This document shows, piece after piece, positions 36,264-46,367 of a stretch of DNA of 64,000 nt. The stretch lies in NCBI GenBank assembly GCA_022601195.1, contig JAHZIX010000050.1:1-64000 (forward strand), given 5' to 3'. Below the pieces are notes generated by a model. That model made no database searches. It was given only the letters and a program-made list of their open reading frames with translations, and was not told the origin of the DNA. Position 1 is the stretch's first letter. Every line of letters starts with the position of its first letter. Origin of the DNA: Deltaproteobacteria bacterium (GTDB lineage Bacteria > Acidobacteriota > Thermoanaerobaculia > Multivoradales > JAHZIX01). Both the position numbers and the translations under genes were made by a program.

Positions 36264-39200
36264 ATGGACTATGCTGACCCCCGGCAGACCTCTGGCCCCG
36301 ACCTACAGCACCTACCTCCAGCTCTCTGGCCCAGCAACGACCCCGCTAGGACGAACCAGGCCGGACCCCATCGGGTTAGCTCTCGACTGATTTCGGACTA
36401 TCGCCTCAGCGCCGCGATCACCGGCGATTCGGAACTGGTCACCACCCAAGGGCCGGACCGGGAAACGGAGCTGCTCGCCCTAGGCCCCAAGGGAACTATC
36501 TACAGCCTCCAACGGACGCCCTCTAGTGACACCGGCTGGGAGCAAGAATCCCTCGGCAACGACTTCCAAGCCAGCGGCCTCGCCCTCGCCAGCACTCCAA
36601 CCGAGCTGATGGCTTTCGTCATCGGGCCGGACCAAGCCAATCCGGAAATCCACTATGCCACCCGTCAGCCGGCCGGTGCATGGTCGCAACTGAAGCAGAT
36701 TCCCCTCGACCCGAACCTACCCCCGAATCTCTCCGCCCAACGCCTTGTGCCGGCGAGAATCAAGGACTCCATCGAGCTCTTCGCTTTCCTTCAGGGGGGT
36801 CCTACCGGAGCACTGACTCTGTGGCACATTCCCTGGAGCACACCAGGAAACTGGACGAATCTGGGGCAGGTGGCCAGTACCTTGGGGGGTGCAGCGGTAT
36901 TCAAGTCGGCGGGCGAAGGCATCCTGGCCTTCACACGCTCGGAAAAGAACCCCTCGACCTTTGACCTCGGCCTCTTTCCCTTCCCTCTACAACCCCAAGC
37001 CAAGACCATCGTGGCCGAGACCTCCGCCACCAAGATCACCGTAGGCAGTCAAGCCAATGGATACTCGGGTATCTTTCTTTACAGCGAATCCTGGGCTGCC
37101 GGCACCCACGGGCTTACCTTCGTTGATGCCAGTGCCGCGAAGCCGACCGCGACCGTCATCGATCAAAAGACGGTGTGCGCGCAGATCCTCGCTCTGAGCG
37201 CAGGGCAGAGCCCCCTACGCCTTCTTTACCTCAACTCCCACCAGGAACTGGGGGTCCTGCACCGACAAGGGGAAGGCTGGAGCGACCCCTTCACTCTGGG
37301 AACCCAATTCCAATCCATCACAACGGCTCAAGATTCTCAGGGCCTTAGCGAGATCTTTGGCCTTGACTTGTCCGACCAACTCTGGCGGATGGAAGAACAG
37401 TCGTCGAAATCGGACGATCCATCATCTTGGAGGCGCGAGCCCATCGACCTACCGGTGGATCAAATCTCGGAGGTCCCGAGCTTTGCGACCGAAATAACGA
37501 TCCTGAGCGACCAGGGAAACCGTCTGCCCAACCACCCCATCACCCTCTATGCGGGGGAGGTGATCGAGGTGCTGATCGGAGGCAAGAGCCTGGTGCTCGG
37601 ACCGAAGACTGGGGTGACGGTCTCGACCGATGCCCGAAGTGTGGTCACCGCCTACACCCGCGCTGAGGCGTTGAACACGACGACGCTCCGGGTCTCCACT
37701 GGAGGGGACCCCGAAGCCGACGTTCATATACAGCCGAACGCCCACCTTCAAACTCAACTCGAGAGACTCAGTCCGTCCGACGTTTCGAAACTCTTACCGC
37801 AGAAATACAAATCGGACAGCGCTCAGGTTTTCAAAGCCATTCAGGCCATCACAACCCTGGTGAGCACCGCGCGGCAAGGCCCGACCAGCTACCGGGAATG
37901 TCTCGACCCCAAGAAACTCCCCGACATAGCCTTCTGCTTCCGCGTCGAAGGCGGGCGATCCACCTACGTAGAGCTGACCGAGTCAGAAGCGGAGAGTCGG
38001 CGGCAAACCTACCTGAACGCCCCACAGGTCGACGGCCTAACGGATTTCTGGAGTTGGCTCGGCGATCTCGTCGAGGGCGCAGCCAACGACCTCGAATCGT
38101 CCTTCACGTTCCTTGTGACGGCCGCTGCGGACAGCCTGCACGTCGTCGTCGATTTTGTTGTTGCAGGAGTCACCTATGTTTTCCAAGGGGTTATCTCAGC
38201 GGTAGAAGAAGCGCTAGGCTTGCTCGAATCGATCTTCAACTCCGTCGCCGTCTTCTTCGCAAAGCTCTTCGGATTCTTCGCCTGGCTCATTTTCGATTCT
38301 GCAGAAGATATCTGGAACACAAAGAACGCCATTGCTAGCACGGTTCGAAATGTCATCCCCACCGTGACCTCCCTCAACCAGAAGGCGATCCCGAAAATCG
38401 AAGGGTTTTTCCAGGAACTGGAGGCGGGGCTCGACACCTACCTCGAGCAAGTGCTGAAAGCGGTCGGCTCCGACACGCTGGGTACCGCGAATGCCGAATC
38501 GACGGCGACGGCGACGGAAAGCGGTGATGACCTGCTCTCGGTGATTCAAGATGTCAGCTCCATTGCCAACTGGTTGCTCGACAAAATCCTCTCCGAGGTT
38601 CTCGACTTTGAGTTTCCTGTCTTGCTCACCACGATCGCCCAGGCGGGCATGGACTTTCTGAAACAGGTCGAAGAGCTCATAGAGCGATCCGGTGACTTCC
38701 TCAAACAGGAGTATGACAACCTGACCTCCTTCTTCGAACAGGTCGCTGCTCATCCGGAACGTCTTCAACAGGAAGCCCTCAGGGCTCTCATCCTGTCCCT
38801 ACGCAGCTTGATGCATTGGGCCATCGAGAACATCGAAGCTCTCGTGGTCGCCCTGATGGAGGCCCTGAGCAGCGTGTTAGAAGTCTTCCAATCCGACGTG
38901 TTGGACGCTGAGATCAGTGGGTTCTTCATTGAGGGCCTCTACAACTTGATGAACCCAGGTGAAGCTGAGACGCCGACGGTGCTCGATCTCATCTCCCTTC
39001 TCTGCGCCCTTCCCGCAACGGTTGTTTTCTATGCTGCCAACGGCTTCCCGCCGATCACAGCTTCATTGGCCGAAGCGCTGGAAGAGTCCAAGTTGACTCT
39101 GCCTGAGTATGTTCGTCGACATGGTCTCGGCGCCGACCACCCTTTCCGAGATCAGGCGGCCTACGTACCGGGTATGTTGGCCTCTATTTTGACCATCATC

Positions 39201-39758
39201 CCCTGGATGCCCTGGGAGGTTGCCGATGATGCTATGTCCCAACTCGACTCGCCATCGGATGAAGCCAGCGGCTTCGACCTCTTCAAGAACGTCGGCATGT
39301 CCATCGGTGTACCCTTGGTCATTCTCGGTTTGGGTCATCCAAACTTTGCCGACACCTGCAAAAAGAATATTGCCCTCATCGTGACCTGGTCTAGCTACAT
39401 GGGATGGGTAGCGACTCAACTCCTATACACCGCGTCGCAACGGGGAGCCAAGACGATTACAGACGATTCGGTAGGAGTGGCCTTTGCCGGAGTGGCGGGT
39501 GGTTTCCTATTCGTCACCTCGTTCATTACCCTCATGATGCAGCCAGAACCCGGCAAGCTCAACAACATACTGCTCGCCGTCGCCTCTCCCCTACCTACGA
39601 CCTGTAAGGTTCTTTTGCTAGCCGAGAACCCCTACGCGAAAGCAGCCCTTCTGGTCGTCGACTGGGCCGCAGACACGGCGGTGGGGTTTGCCGGCTACAA
39701 GATCGCCAGCGGCAACTCAGAATCTCTAGCCCCTACCACCGCGATCACGACTACTTGA
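36264..39758 (+). CDS. Large hypothetical protein: possible N-terminal beta-propeller-like region, C-terminal amphipathic/hydrophobic helices
   Basis: 1164 aa single ORF; repeated short beta-type segments in the first ~400 aa, long helical segments after residue ~590. Confidence 0.7.
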   Translation: MDYADPRQTSGPDLQHLPPALWPSNDPARTNQAGPHRVSSRLISDYRLSAAITGDSELVTTQGPDRETELLALGPKGTIYSLQRTPSSDTGWEQESLGNDFQASGLALASTPTELMAFVIGPDQANPEIHYATRQPAGAWSQLKQIPLDPNLPPNLSAQRLVPARIKDSIELFAFLQGGPTGALTLWHIPWSTPGNWTNLGQVASTLGGAAVFKSAGEGILAFTRSEKNPSTFDLGLFPFPLQPQAKTIVAETSATKITVGSQANGYSGIFLYSESWAAGTHGLTFVDASAAKPTATVIDQKTVCAQILALSAGQSPLRLLYLNSHQELGVLHRQGEGWSDPFTLGTQFQSITTAQDSQGLSEIFGLDLSDQLWRMEEQSSKSDDPSSWRREPIDLPVDQISEVPSFATEITILSDQGNRLPNHPITLYAGEVIEVLIGGKSLVLGPKTGVTVSTDARSVVTAYTRAEALNTTTLRVSTGGDPEADVHIQPNAHLQTQLERLSPSDVSKLLPQKYKSDSAQVFKAIQAITTLVSTARQGPTSYRECLDPKKLPDIAFCFRVEGGRSTYVELTESEAESRRQTYLNAPQVDGLTDFWSWLGDLVEGAANDLESSFTFLVTAAADSLHVVVDFVVAGVTYVFQGVISAVEEALGLLESIFNSVAVFFAKLFGFFAWLIFDSAEDIWNTKNAIASTVRNVIPTVTSLNQKAIPKIEGFFQELEAGLDTYLEQVLKAVGSDTLGTANAESTATATESGDDLLSVIQDVSSIANWLLDKILSEVLDFEFPVLLTTIAQAGMDFLKQVEELIERSGDFLKQEYDNLTSFFEQVAAHPERLQQEALRALILSLRSLMHWAIENIEALVVALMEALSSVLEVFQSDVLDAEISGFFIEGLYNLMNPGEAETPTVLDLISLLCALPATVVFYAANGFPPITASLAEALEESKLTLPEYVRRHGLGADHPFRDQAAYVPGMLASILTIIPWMPWEVADDAMSQLDSPSDEASGFDLFKNVGMSIGVPLVILGLGHPNFADTCKKNIALIVTWSSYMGWVATQLLYTASQRGAKTITDDSVGVAFAGVAGGFLFVTSFITLMMQPEPGKLNNILLAVASPLPTTCKVLLLAENPYAKAALLVVDWAADTAVGFAGYKIASGNSESLAPTTAITTT

Positions 39759-39778
39759 AGCCCTCCTGAGGAATTCTA

Positions 39779-40462
39779 ATGATGGAACAACCAGCAGTCA
39801 TCGAACAGAAAAACCCTACCTTTCAGCAGAGTGGAATCACCCGCATTTTCTGCATCAATCGTTCGAACGGTACACTGGGCATCAACTACTTCCCCCCGGG
39901 CTTGACCTATTCACCCCCGTCGACACCCCCCTGGACCGAAGGCAAACAGTGGGTCGACTTACGCAGCGGAAAAACTGCAAAACTCGCCCCATTCCCAACT
40001 GGTGGTGCCCTCCCTGTGCTCGAGCTGAGCGACCGCAGCAATCAGTCCGTGATCGAAAACGACACCTACCTTTTCCACTACACTTTTTCCTCCTGTAGGA
40101 TCTACCTAGAGCTCCATGGTGTCGACGGAGGCTCCGTCATCAAACCGGGCATCGGCTTGTACAATCTGAAAGATGCACCACAGGCTTGGACGTACATTAC
40201 TCCCCAGATCTTCGAAGGATCCTGGGAGATTCAGTGGATAAACCCCTATTATGTAACGCCAATTTCCATGACGATCGCTTATGTTCCGCAGAGGTATCAC
40301 GTCTTTGATCCACACAATTTTTCAGTTCTGACTTACACCTTCTCCGCTGTGGGCCCCGGGATTCCTATGGAGGAAGTCCGTGAAGTCCCCGAGTCCGACG
40401 AAGATTCTGAAAATGGCATCGTCGAAACCTCCTCCCCATACGATTTGGTTGACCAGGGATAG
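39779..40462 (+). CDS. Hypothetical protein, likely co-transcribed with the 1164-aa protein
   Basis: 227 aa, starts 20 bp after the upstream stop. Confidence 0.65.
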   Translation: MMEQPAVIEQKNPTFQQSGITRIFCINRSNGTLGINYFPPGLTYSPPSTPPWTEGKQWVDLRSGKTAKLAPFPTGGALPVLELSDRSNQSVIENDTYLFHYTFSSCRIYLELHGVDGGSVIKPGIGLYNLKDAPQAWTYITPQIFEGSWEIQWINPYYVTPISMTIAYVPQRYHVFDPHNFSVLTYTFSAVGPGIPMEEVREVPESDEDSENGIVETSSPYDLVDQG

Positions 40463-40512
40463 TCCCATGAACCCTGCATCCCATGGGCTGGAATCCTCCC
40501 CAGTTCATCGAC

Positions 40513-41817
40513 TCAATCTTCGCTCTCGAGCTTCTCCACAGAAGAGGACGATGGGGATGGATGACGCCAGTGCAGCCAAAGAATCATCGCCGCCGACAAC
40601 GAAAGGGTCATCGCCGTGCTGGCCGCTGCGCCTTCCATGCCGTAACGGGGGATGAGAAGTAGGTTCAAGAGGGAGTCGAGAGCCAAAGTGAGGATCGACA
40701 CCACCAAGACAACGACACCGCGCCGCTGGTATTGGAGCCACAGGCTCGACAGTGCGGCGAGGGCCCAACTGACGTTGCCGAGCACCAGCGCTATGAGGGT
40801 GCCGAGGCTGTCGCGGTAGGAGGGTCCGAAGAGGCCGAGGATGGGCCCGGCGAAGAGCACCAGAACGGCTGCCACCGGCAGGACCGAGGCGAGGATCAGA
40901 GTCAGCCCCTGACGAAAGAGCGTGCGGGAGGCCTCCGCTCCCCGGTCCAGGGCCGGTCGAATGAAGGGGGCGATCAAGCCCACCGTGGCCACCTGCAACA
41001 GCGGCACGAAGTGTGCTGCCATGGCAGCCGCCGCGTAGTGACCCACGTCATTCTCATTGCCCAGTAGCTCGAGGAAGAAAAGATCCGACTGATTGAGGGC
41101 CAGAGCCACGAGAAAGGCTCCCATCATGGGCAGAGACGCCTTCAACCAGACTCGGGGCTCGCTAGCGGCTCGGTCACGGCGGACCTCGACCAAGCCAAGG
41201 CGACGAATGTCGCGCCATTGCCACCAGGTCAGACCTGCCGTCGCCACAACGGCGATGAAAACGGCCTCATAGACGGTCAGCTGGCCACGCCAAGCCACCA
41301 CCAAGGCAAAGAGGGCCAGTTGAAACAGCGGCAAGCCCACTCGCCAGGGCAACGACGCCCTGACTTGCAATTGAGCGGATTGCAGCGTGCGACTCACCAT
41401 GGCGGCGGCGGCGTTGAGGGGGACAGCGACTACAGCCCAGGCGAGGACGTGGTGATCTTCCGGGTCGACGCCACCCACATGCAGTGCGCTGAGCACCCAA
41501 GTCAGGAGGATGGCCAACCCGCCGAGCAGAGAGGCGGTCTTGAAATAAAAGAGCAGGTACTCCCAGACCTTGCGGGGACGGCCCTCTTGGATGGCCGGAG
41601 ACAGCATCAGGGGCGCCGCGCGGTCGCCACCGAGCAACACCGCCAAGCCGAGAAAGAAGGCGAAGGAAAAGGCGACTTTGTAGTCACCATAGGCATGGGG
41701 CGTAAGAAACCGAGTCAACCCCAAATTGAAGCCGTAGTCGACCGCGTAGCCAGCCAGGGACACCCCTCCCATGGCTAGCGCAAGGCGTCGCAGTTCTTTT
41801 GGTTGCTGTGGCATCAC
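40513..41817 (-). CDS. Polysaccharide flippase-like (MOP superfamily) membrane protein
   Basis: 434 aa, about 12 hydrophobic segments, Wzx-like pattern. Confidence 0.8.
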   Translation of the reverse strand: MMPQQPKELRRLALAMGGVSLAGYAVDYGFNLGLTRFLTPHAYGDYKVAFSFAFFLGLAVLLGGDRAAPLMLSPAIQEGRPRKVWEYLLFYFKTASLLGGLAILLTWVLSALHVGGVDPEDHHVLAWAVVAVPLNAAAAMVSRTLQSAQLQVRASLPWRVGLPLFQLALFALVVAWRGQLTVYEAVFIAVVATAGLTWWQWRDIRRLGLVEVRRDRAASEPRVWLKASLPMMGAFLVALALNQSDLFFLELLGNENDVGHYAAAAMAAHFVPLLQVATVGLIAPFIRPALDRGAEASRTLFRQGLTLILASVLPVAAVLVLFAGPILGLFGPSYRDSLGTLIALVLGNVSWALAALSSLWLQYQRRGVVVLVVSILTLALDSLLNLLLIPRYGMEGAAASTAMTLSLSAAMILWLHWRHPSPSSSSVEKLESED

Positions 41818-42007
41818 TTCGGCTCCAGCCCGACCGATGGAACATCGCCCCCAGAGCCGATAAACCTACCGGCCTTCACCCCTGAAACGAAATCACCGTT
41901 GGACTCTTCCGCAGGATACCAAGTTCCGCCAGGGGCGGCTCGTCCCATGACTGGGGCCCAGATCGATAGGACTCGATATGTACGTTCTCAACGCTACGAG
42001 CCAGCGA

Positions 42008-43213
42008 TCAACGATCCTTGATCTGCTCCAGGACCGCCCTAGCATTCTCGTTGTCCGGGTTGAGGGTCAGAGATCGTTGGTAGCTGGCTCTGGCCCTGTC
42101 GATCTCCCCACTCTCCAGTAGAGCTTCTCCCAAGCTGTCGTAGACATTGAAAGAATCCGGATAGGATTCGACATTGAGCTCGAAGATCGCCACCGCTAAG
42201 GAGACCTGCCCTTGAAACAAAAAATGGTATCCCAGCTCATTGAGCCTCTCTTCCCTGAAATCATAGTCCTCTGCCCCTGTGCGCCGAACGGCTCGGTACC
42301 TAGCAGCCGCCGCTTCGACACCTTCCTTGTCAATCCAAACCTCCATCGCTTCTGCAATATTCGGAAGATGGAAGAAATGCAGAAGCCCACCTCTCAACCC
42401 TTGAAACAGAGCCGAGATATCATGACCTACCTCAGTGATCGTTTCTGCCTCCAACTCGAGGCCTTCATATGGACTCTTCTGCAGACGGCTGACCAGACCG
42501 GGAACATGCTCCATCCTTTCGTCTTCCGCCCCCATCGCTAGGTAGAGGCGGGCAGGCAGGCTCTTGTGCTTCCGAGCGTATTCGGCTTCGGTCTCTATCA
42601 CCGACCAGCCCTCGTAGTTCAAGCGGGGCGCCAGGCTCACATAGTTTCGAAACAGAGTCGGGTCCTGAAATAGAGTCATCAAGGTAAAGGTTGCCCCTCG
42701 CGACCATCCGACGAGGGTGCGGTTCTGTGGATCCAATCGATACTGTTTTTCCAGACTCGGGATGAGCTCCCGACGGAGAAAATCCCGAAATCTCGTCGCC
42801 CCTCCGGTGTCTTCTTTGCCCCCTTGCGCCCGAAAGTCTCGGTCTCGTTTCTCATCGTTCAAATGACGCGTCCCATACGCCACTCCCACCAAGACAACGT
42901 CGATGTCGTTTCGGGACAACTCCTCATAGACCAGATCCGCAGCAAGCCCAAAGTATCGATCACCATCGGTCAGGTAGATCACCGGATAGGTCGAGCTCGT
43001 GGACTCGTAGTAGCTATCCGGCAGGTAGATCTTGGCTACGAAGGTGTCCCCTACAATGCGGGAAGTCACCTCGACCTGAACGCTGTGGTCGAGGGTCACC
43101 TCAGCCGGTATGACTGGCGTCCCTTCGGTCTGAGCGGTCGCTGAGGTAGAGCTCAGCGATAAGAGCAACATCCCCAGACCCAGTGCCCCTAAACCCAGTA
43201 CCTCGAGTTTCAT
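42008..43213 (-). CDS. Secreted alpha/beta hydrolase (esterase family) with C-terminal TPR region
   Basis: Signal peptide, PVIYLTDGDRYF, LVGWSRGATFTLMTL nucleophile, C-terminal SLGEALLESGEIDRARASYQRSLTLNPDNENA. Confidence 0.85.
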   Translation of the reverse strand: MKLEVLGLGALGLGMLLLSLSSTSATAQTEGTPVIPAEVTLDHSVQVEVTSRIVGDTFVAKIYLPDSYYESTSSTYPVIYLTDGDRYFGLAADLVYEELSRNDIDVVLVGVAYGTRHLNDEKRDRDFRAQGGKEDTGGATRFRDFLRRELIPSLEKQYRLDPQNRTLVGWSRGATFTLMTLFQDPTLFRNYVSLAPRLNYEGWSVIETEAEYARKHKSLPARLYLAMGAEDERMEHVPGLVSRLQKSPYEGLELEAETITEVGHDISALFQGLRGGLLHFFHLPNIAEAMEVWIDKEGVEAAAARYRAVRRTGAEDYDFREERLNELGYHFLFQGQVSLAVAIFELNVESYPDSFNVYDSLGEALLESGEIDRARASYQRSLTLNPDNENARAVLEQIKDR

Positions 43214-43373
43214 TTTCGACTCCTCTTCCTAGATGGCGACCTCACGAGATGGATTCCACTAGCTACGGTCTGCCGAAAGAGAAGTTGCGACTCCTAGATA
43301 CACTGAGACTCTGGCGGGTACCCGGAGCGGCCCATCAGGATCTACTTCGGTTTACTCCGGAGAGGAATTCCCA

Positions 43374-44522
43374 TCACTTGGCCCCTCGGCCTTCGAACTC
43401 ACTCAACAAATCCAGGGTCAGCTCATCCACCGCGGCGCGGTCGATGTCGGCGGGGAGAGAGGTCTCCTGGACCGCCGCCCGGATTCGTGCCTGAAGCCCC
43501 TCCGCCTGCTCCAACAACCGGTCGTATTCCCAGGCGCCTTGCCGAATCGAGTTGAGCTCCTCCGCATCTGGCCGACGAATGAGGAGGTCGCCGGTCTGCA
43601 AGGCCTCGAGTCCCATGCGCATGAGGCGGACGAGGTGCATGGCATGTTTGGTGTCGTAGCCAAACTTTCTTTCCAGCTCGGCTCGATCTCGATTCCGGTG
43701 GCCCTTCCACGCCTGGTAGGACTGCCAGTGCTTCAGCGCCGCTCGGTACTTCCGCTCGGCGTTCAGGGTGGAGATGACTTCCGGCGGCAGACTCACGGCC
43801 CGGCCGGCCACCGCGCGAATTCTTTCTTCCAGCTCCTCCTCCTTGGCCCCCAGGGAGTCGACCCAGAATGCCCGAAGGTTCTGCTTGAGCGCGCTTCGGT
43901 CCGGCCCCGGGAGATCCGTGGCATCGAAACCATAATCGCGCAGCTTCTCCTCAATGCCCTGCCCGATGCGCCGCTGGTCGTCCTGGTTCAGGGTCGAGGT
44001 TTCCGGAAGACCGAAGTCCTGCCTGGAGGGCTTGGCCTTGGGCGGAGTCAGCAGCCAACCCCGGTGAGTTTTGATGCGCTTCAACTGCGCCAGGGCGTAG
44101 CCCAGGAAGGTCTGTTGAACCTTCTGGGTCAGGAACCGATGCCGCTGTTCATGGAGACGCCGCCACCAGGGCGTCTCGAACACCCAATCCCTCTCGTCCG
44201 CAAAGAGGATCTCCAGAAAATTCGGGTTGGCCACCGCCAGCAGCCCAACAAACTTCCCCAGGTCGAAGACCACGGACTCCACTTTCGTTTCCAGCGCCGC
44301 CGATGCCGTGGGATGGCGGAGGAGTCTCTCCCGAACGGTGGTCCACAACTCCCCTTCCAAAGGAGCCTCCGACTGCTCGAACTTCTCGAATAGGGAGAGG
44401 CGAACCTTCAGGGGAGCGATGCACACCCCGCGCAAATCCACATCGGACCCAGCCCGGGCCGTGCCATGGGCTTGGCTCCCGGCCAAGGTCACGAAAATCG
44501 TATGAGCCGCCACATCGAACAT
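43374..44522 (-). CDS. Predicted nucleotidyltransferase (RlaP-like, PF10127 type)
   Basis: LAGSQAHGTARAGSDVDLRGVCIAP (GS...DxD); start chosen at the TGATG overlap with the upstream gene. Confidence 0.8.
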   Translation of the reverse strand: MFDVAAHTIFVTLAGSQAHGTARAGSDVDLRGVCIAPLKVRLSLFEKFEQSEAPLEGELWTTVRERLLRHPTASAALETKVESVVFDLGKFVGLLAVANPNFLEILFADERDWVFETPWWRRLHEQRHRFLTQKVQQTFLGYALAQLKRIKTHRGWLLTPPKAKPSRQDFGLPETSTLNQDDQRRIGQGIEEKLRDYGFDATDLPGPDRSALKQNLRAFWVDSLGAKEEELEERIRAVAGRAVSLPPEVISTLNAERKYRAALKHWQSYQAWKGHRNRDRAELERKFGYDTKHAMHLVRLMRMGLEALQTGDLLIRRPDAEELNSIRQGAWEYDRLLEQAEGLQARIRAAVQETSLPADIDRAAVDELTLDLLSEFEGRGAK

Positions 44523-45316
44523 CAGCCGCGAGCCTCCTGCCATGTCTCGAACCGAGCCCGCAAAACGAGATCCTCCAAAGCCGCCACGGTGGTCGGCTCC
44601 TCCGGTAGGGCGCTACGGGCATGAGCCTCTTGCAACAGGTCATCCAGGCCCCTCAGAGCCTTGAGATGGCTCTCCAATTCCGACTCCTCCAGCAGCATCT
44701 TCTCGGTCCCCTGCTGTTTTCGCTGGATCAGCTCCTCCACCATGGGCAATGGGAAGGCGTCGAGCAGGGCCGAGATATTCGAGCAAACCTCACCGGATCG
44801 CATCAGGTGGATTCCCGTCAGCAGCACCCGGTAGGCATAGAGGAGATGCTTCACCGTCGCCCCGGGCTCCCCCAACCGCTCCACGCGGCCCCGGGCAAAC
44901 CCCCGGTAATGGCGCACCGTGGGCCGGGTCAGGCAACCCTTGCCAATCTCCTTGAGCTCCTCGAAGATGGGAGTCTCAACAACCACCAGTGGGGAGTAGA
45001 GCTGCTCCAGGACGTAGCCATTGTGATTCGTCATCAGCCGCGCGAACTTCCGCAGGTCATGGGCCACCCAATCCAGCTCGATGGCTCCAACGTCTTCGAT
45101 GGTGATGGTCTCGGCAGGCGGGTCCAATCCCAACAGGGCCGCCGCTGGCAGCAGAAACGCGCCGCGCAGGTCGACGTCGCTGTCAGGAGAGGCAAAGCCG
45201 TAGAGATGCGCTCCGCTGATGGTGGCGAAGACCGGCTCCGGCCCTTTGCGGGCGATGGCGGCCAGGGAGTCGCGGTCGAGGGATTGCCAGATGGTGGAGA
45301 TGTGGTGGGGGTGCAT
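44522..45316 (-). CDS. Second predicted nucleotidyltransferase (RlaP-like)
   Basis: ISGAHLYGFASPDSDVDLRGAFLLP; stop overlaps the next gene's ATG (TGATG). Confidence 0.8.
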   Translation of the reverse strand: MHPHHISTIWQSLDRDSLAAIARKGPEPVFATISGAHLYGFASPDSDVDLRGAFLLPAAALLGLDPPAETITIEDVGAIELDWVAHDLRKFARLMTNHNGYVLEQLYSPLVVVETPIFEELKEIGKGCLTRPTVRHYRGFARGRVERLGEPGATVKHLLYAYRVLLTGIHLMRSGEVCSNISALLDAFPLPMVEELIQRKQQGTEKMLLEESELESHLKALRGLDDLLQEAHARSALPEEPTTVAALEDLVLRARFETWQEARG

Positions 45317-45538
45317 GGGGGGGATTGTGTCACTGCTGGCGGACTCCGTTTGTCGGATGCTGCGGAGAATCAACGCGAGACAGGAGTATCTTAGGGATAC
45401 TCTCTGCCAGAAGGCCTTGCCTGCTGATTCTCGATTCTAGACCTGGACCAGGCACTCCTAACGAAAGAGAGATGCCGAGGTACTCGGCCAAGTAGTGAGC
45501 ATTCGAGGCGGCAAACAAAATCAACCGTGCCTTCCGCT

Positions 45539-46312
45539 CTAGCACCAGATCATCCCTTCTAGATGAATGCTCTCCCCAGAGGTTTGCCCCAATCGGGCAA
45601 ACTCGTTCCTGCGCTCGAACATCTTGAGGGCGGAGACTGCGGCATCGAACGCATCGTCGGAACAGGTTGCTTTGGTTCGGTGCAAGTCCTCAAGCTCTGA
45701 GTACTTCTCCAGGTGATTCATCCGGTCCTCGAGAGAAGATTTCGTAACTCCTGGATAGAAAAGTCGCGGGTAGATCTCGACGACGAATGGCATGCTCGGC
45801 TCGTCAAAGGGCCAAATCTTGAATCCTGCTTCCCTAAGGTCGTGGAGTATTGGCATTCCTCGTATTGACCCAGGCCCGACTTGGGTTGCACCAACGAGTT
45901 TGAAAACAGTTTCCGGCCTCTGGCCTTCTTTCCTGAGTGCCTCTTCGGTGGCTCGGTATGCCTTCTGGGCCTCACTGTTCCACCCTCCCTTGGTAAAGAA
46001 AGGGCGCCGTAGCTCGGTGAGCCAAGCTTCTCCTTCTCTGCTGACGTATTCCCAGAACTCGGGAGCATTGGAGCACCCCTTGCTTTGGACGAACCAGGAA
46101 GGGAAGGAAAAGGCGAAGTCCAAACCAACAACGAAGTTGGGGTCCTTCTCGCGCTCTTCGATGAGCCAATCGCGGACCTGTTCACGACTTCGACCATCCT
46201 CGAGAGTGGTCAGTCCGGTAGGTCCGACCACCGCAGCCCAGATCTTCTTCCTGAATTGCCTCTTCGCTCCCGACCAATCGACTGCGATCACTCGTTGAGG
46301 AATCCCGCGCAT
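45539..46312 (-). CDS. DUF429-family protein (predicted RNase H-like fold)
   Basis: VIAVDWSGAKR, GLDFAFSFPSWF, CSDDAFDAAVSAL. Confidence 0.75.
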   Translation of the reverse strand: MRGIPQRVIAVDWSGAKRQFRKKIWAAVVGPTGLTTLEDGRSREQVRDWLIEEREKDPNFVVGLDFAFSFPSWFVQSKGCSNAPEFWEYVSREGEAWLTELRRPFFTKGGWNSEAQKAYRATEEALRKEGQRPETVFKLVGATQVGPGSIRGMPILHDLREAGFKIWPFDEPSMPFVVEIYPRLFYPGVTKSSLEDRMNHLEKYSELEDLHRTKATCSDDAFDAAVSALKMFERRNEFARLGQTSGESIHLEGMIWC

Positions 46313-46367
46313 TCTCTGCTCCTCTCTGCTCTTCGCCGACTTGCCTCACCTAGGCCTTCGTTCGAAG

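Noticed and set aside
43539-44393. 284-aa + strand ORF
   Set aside because: Antisense shadow of the nucleotidyltransferase gene.
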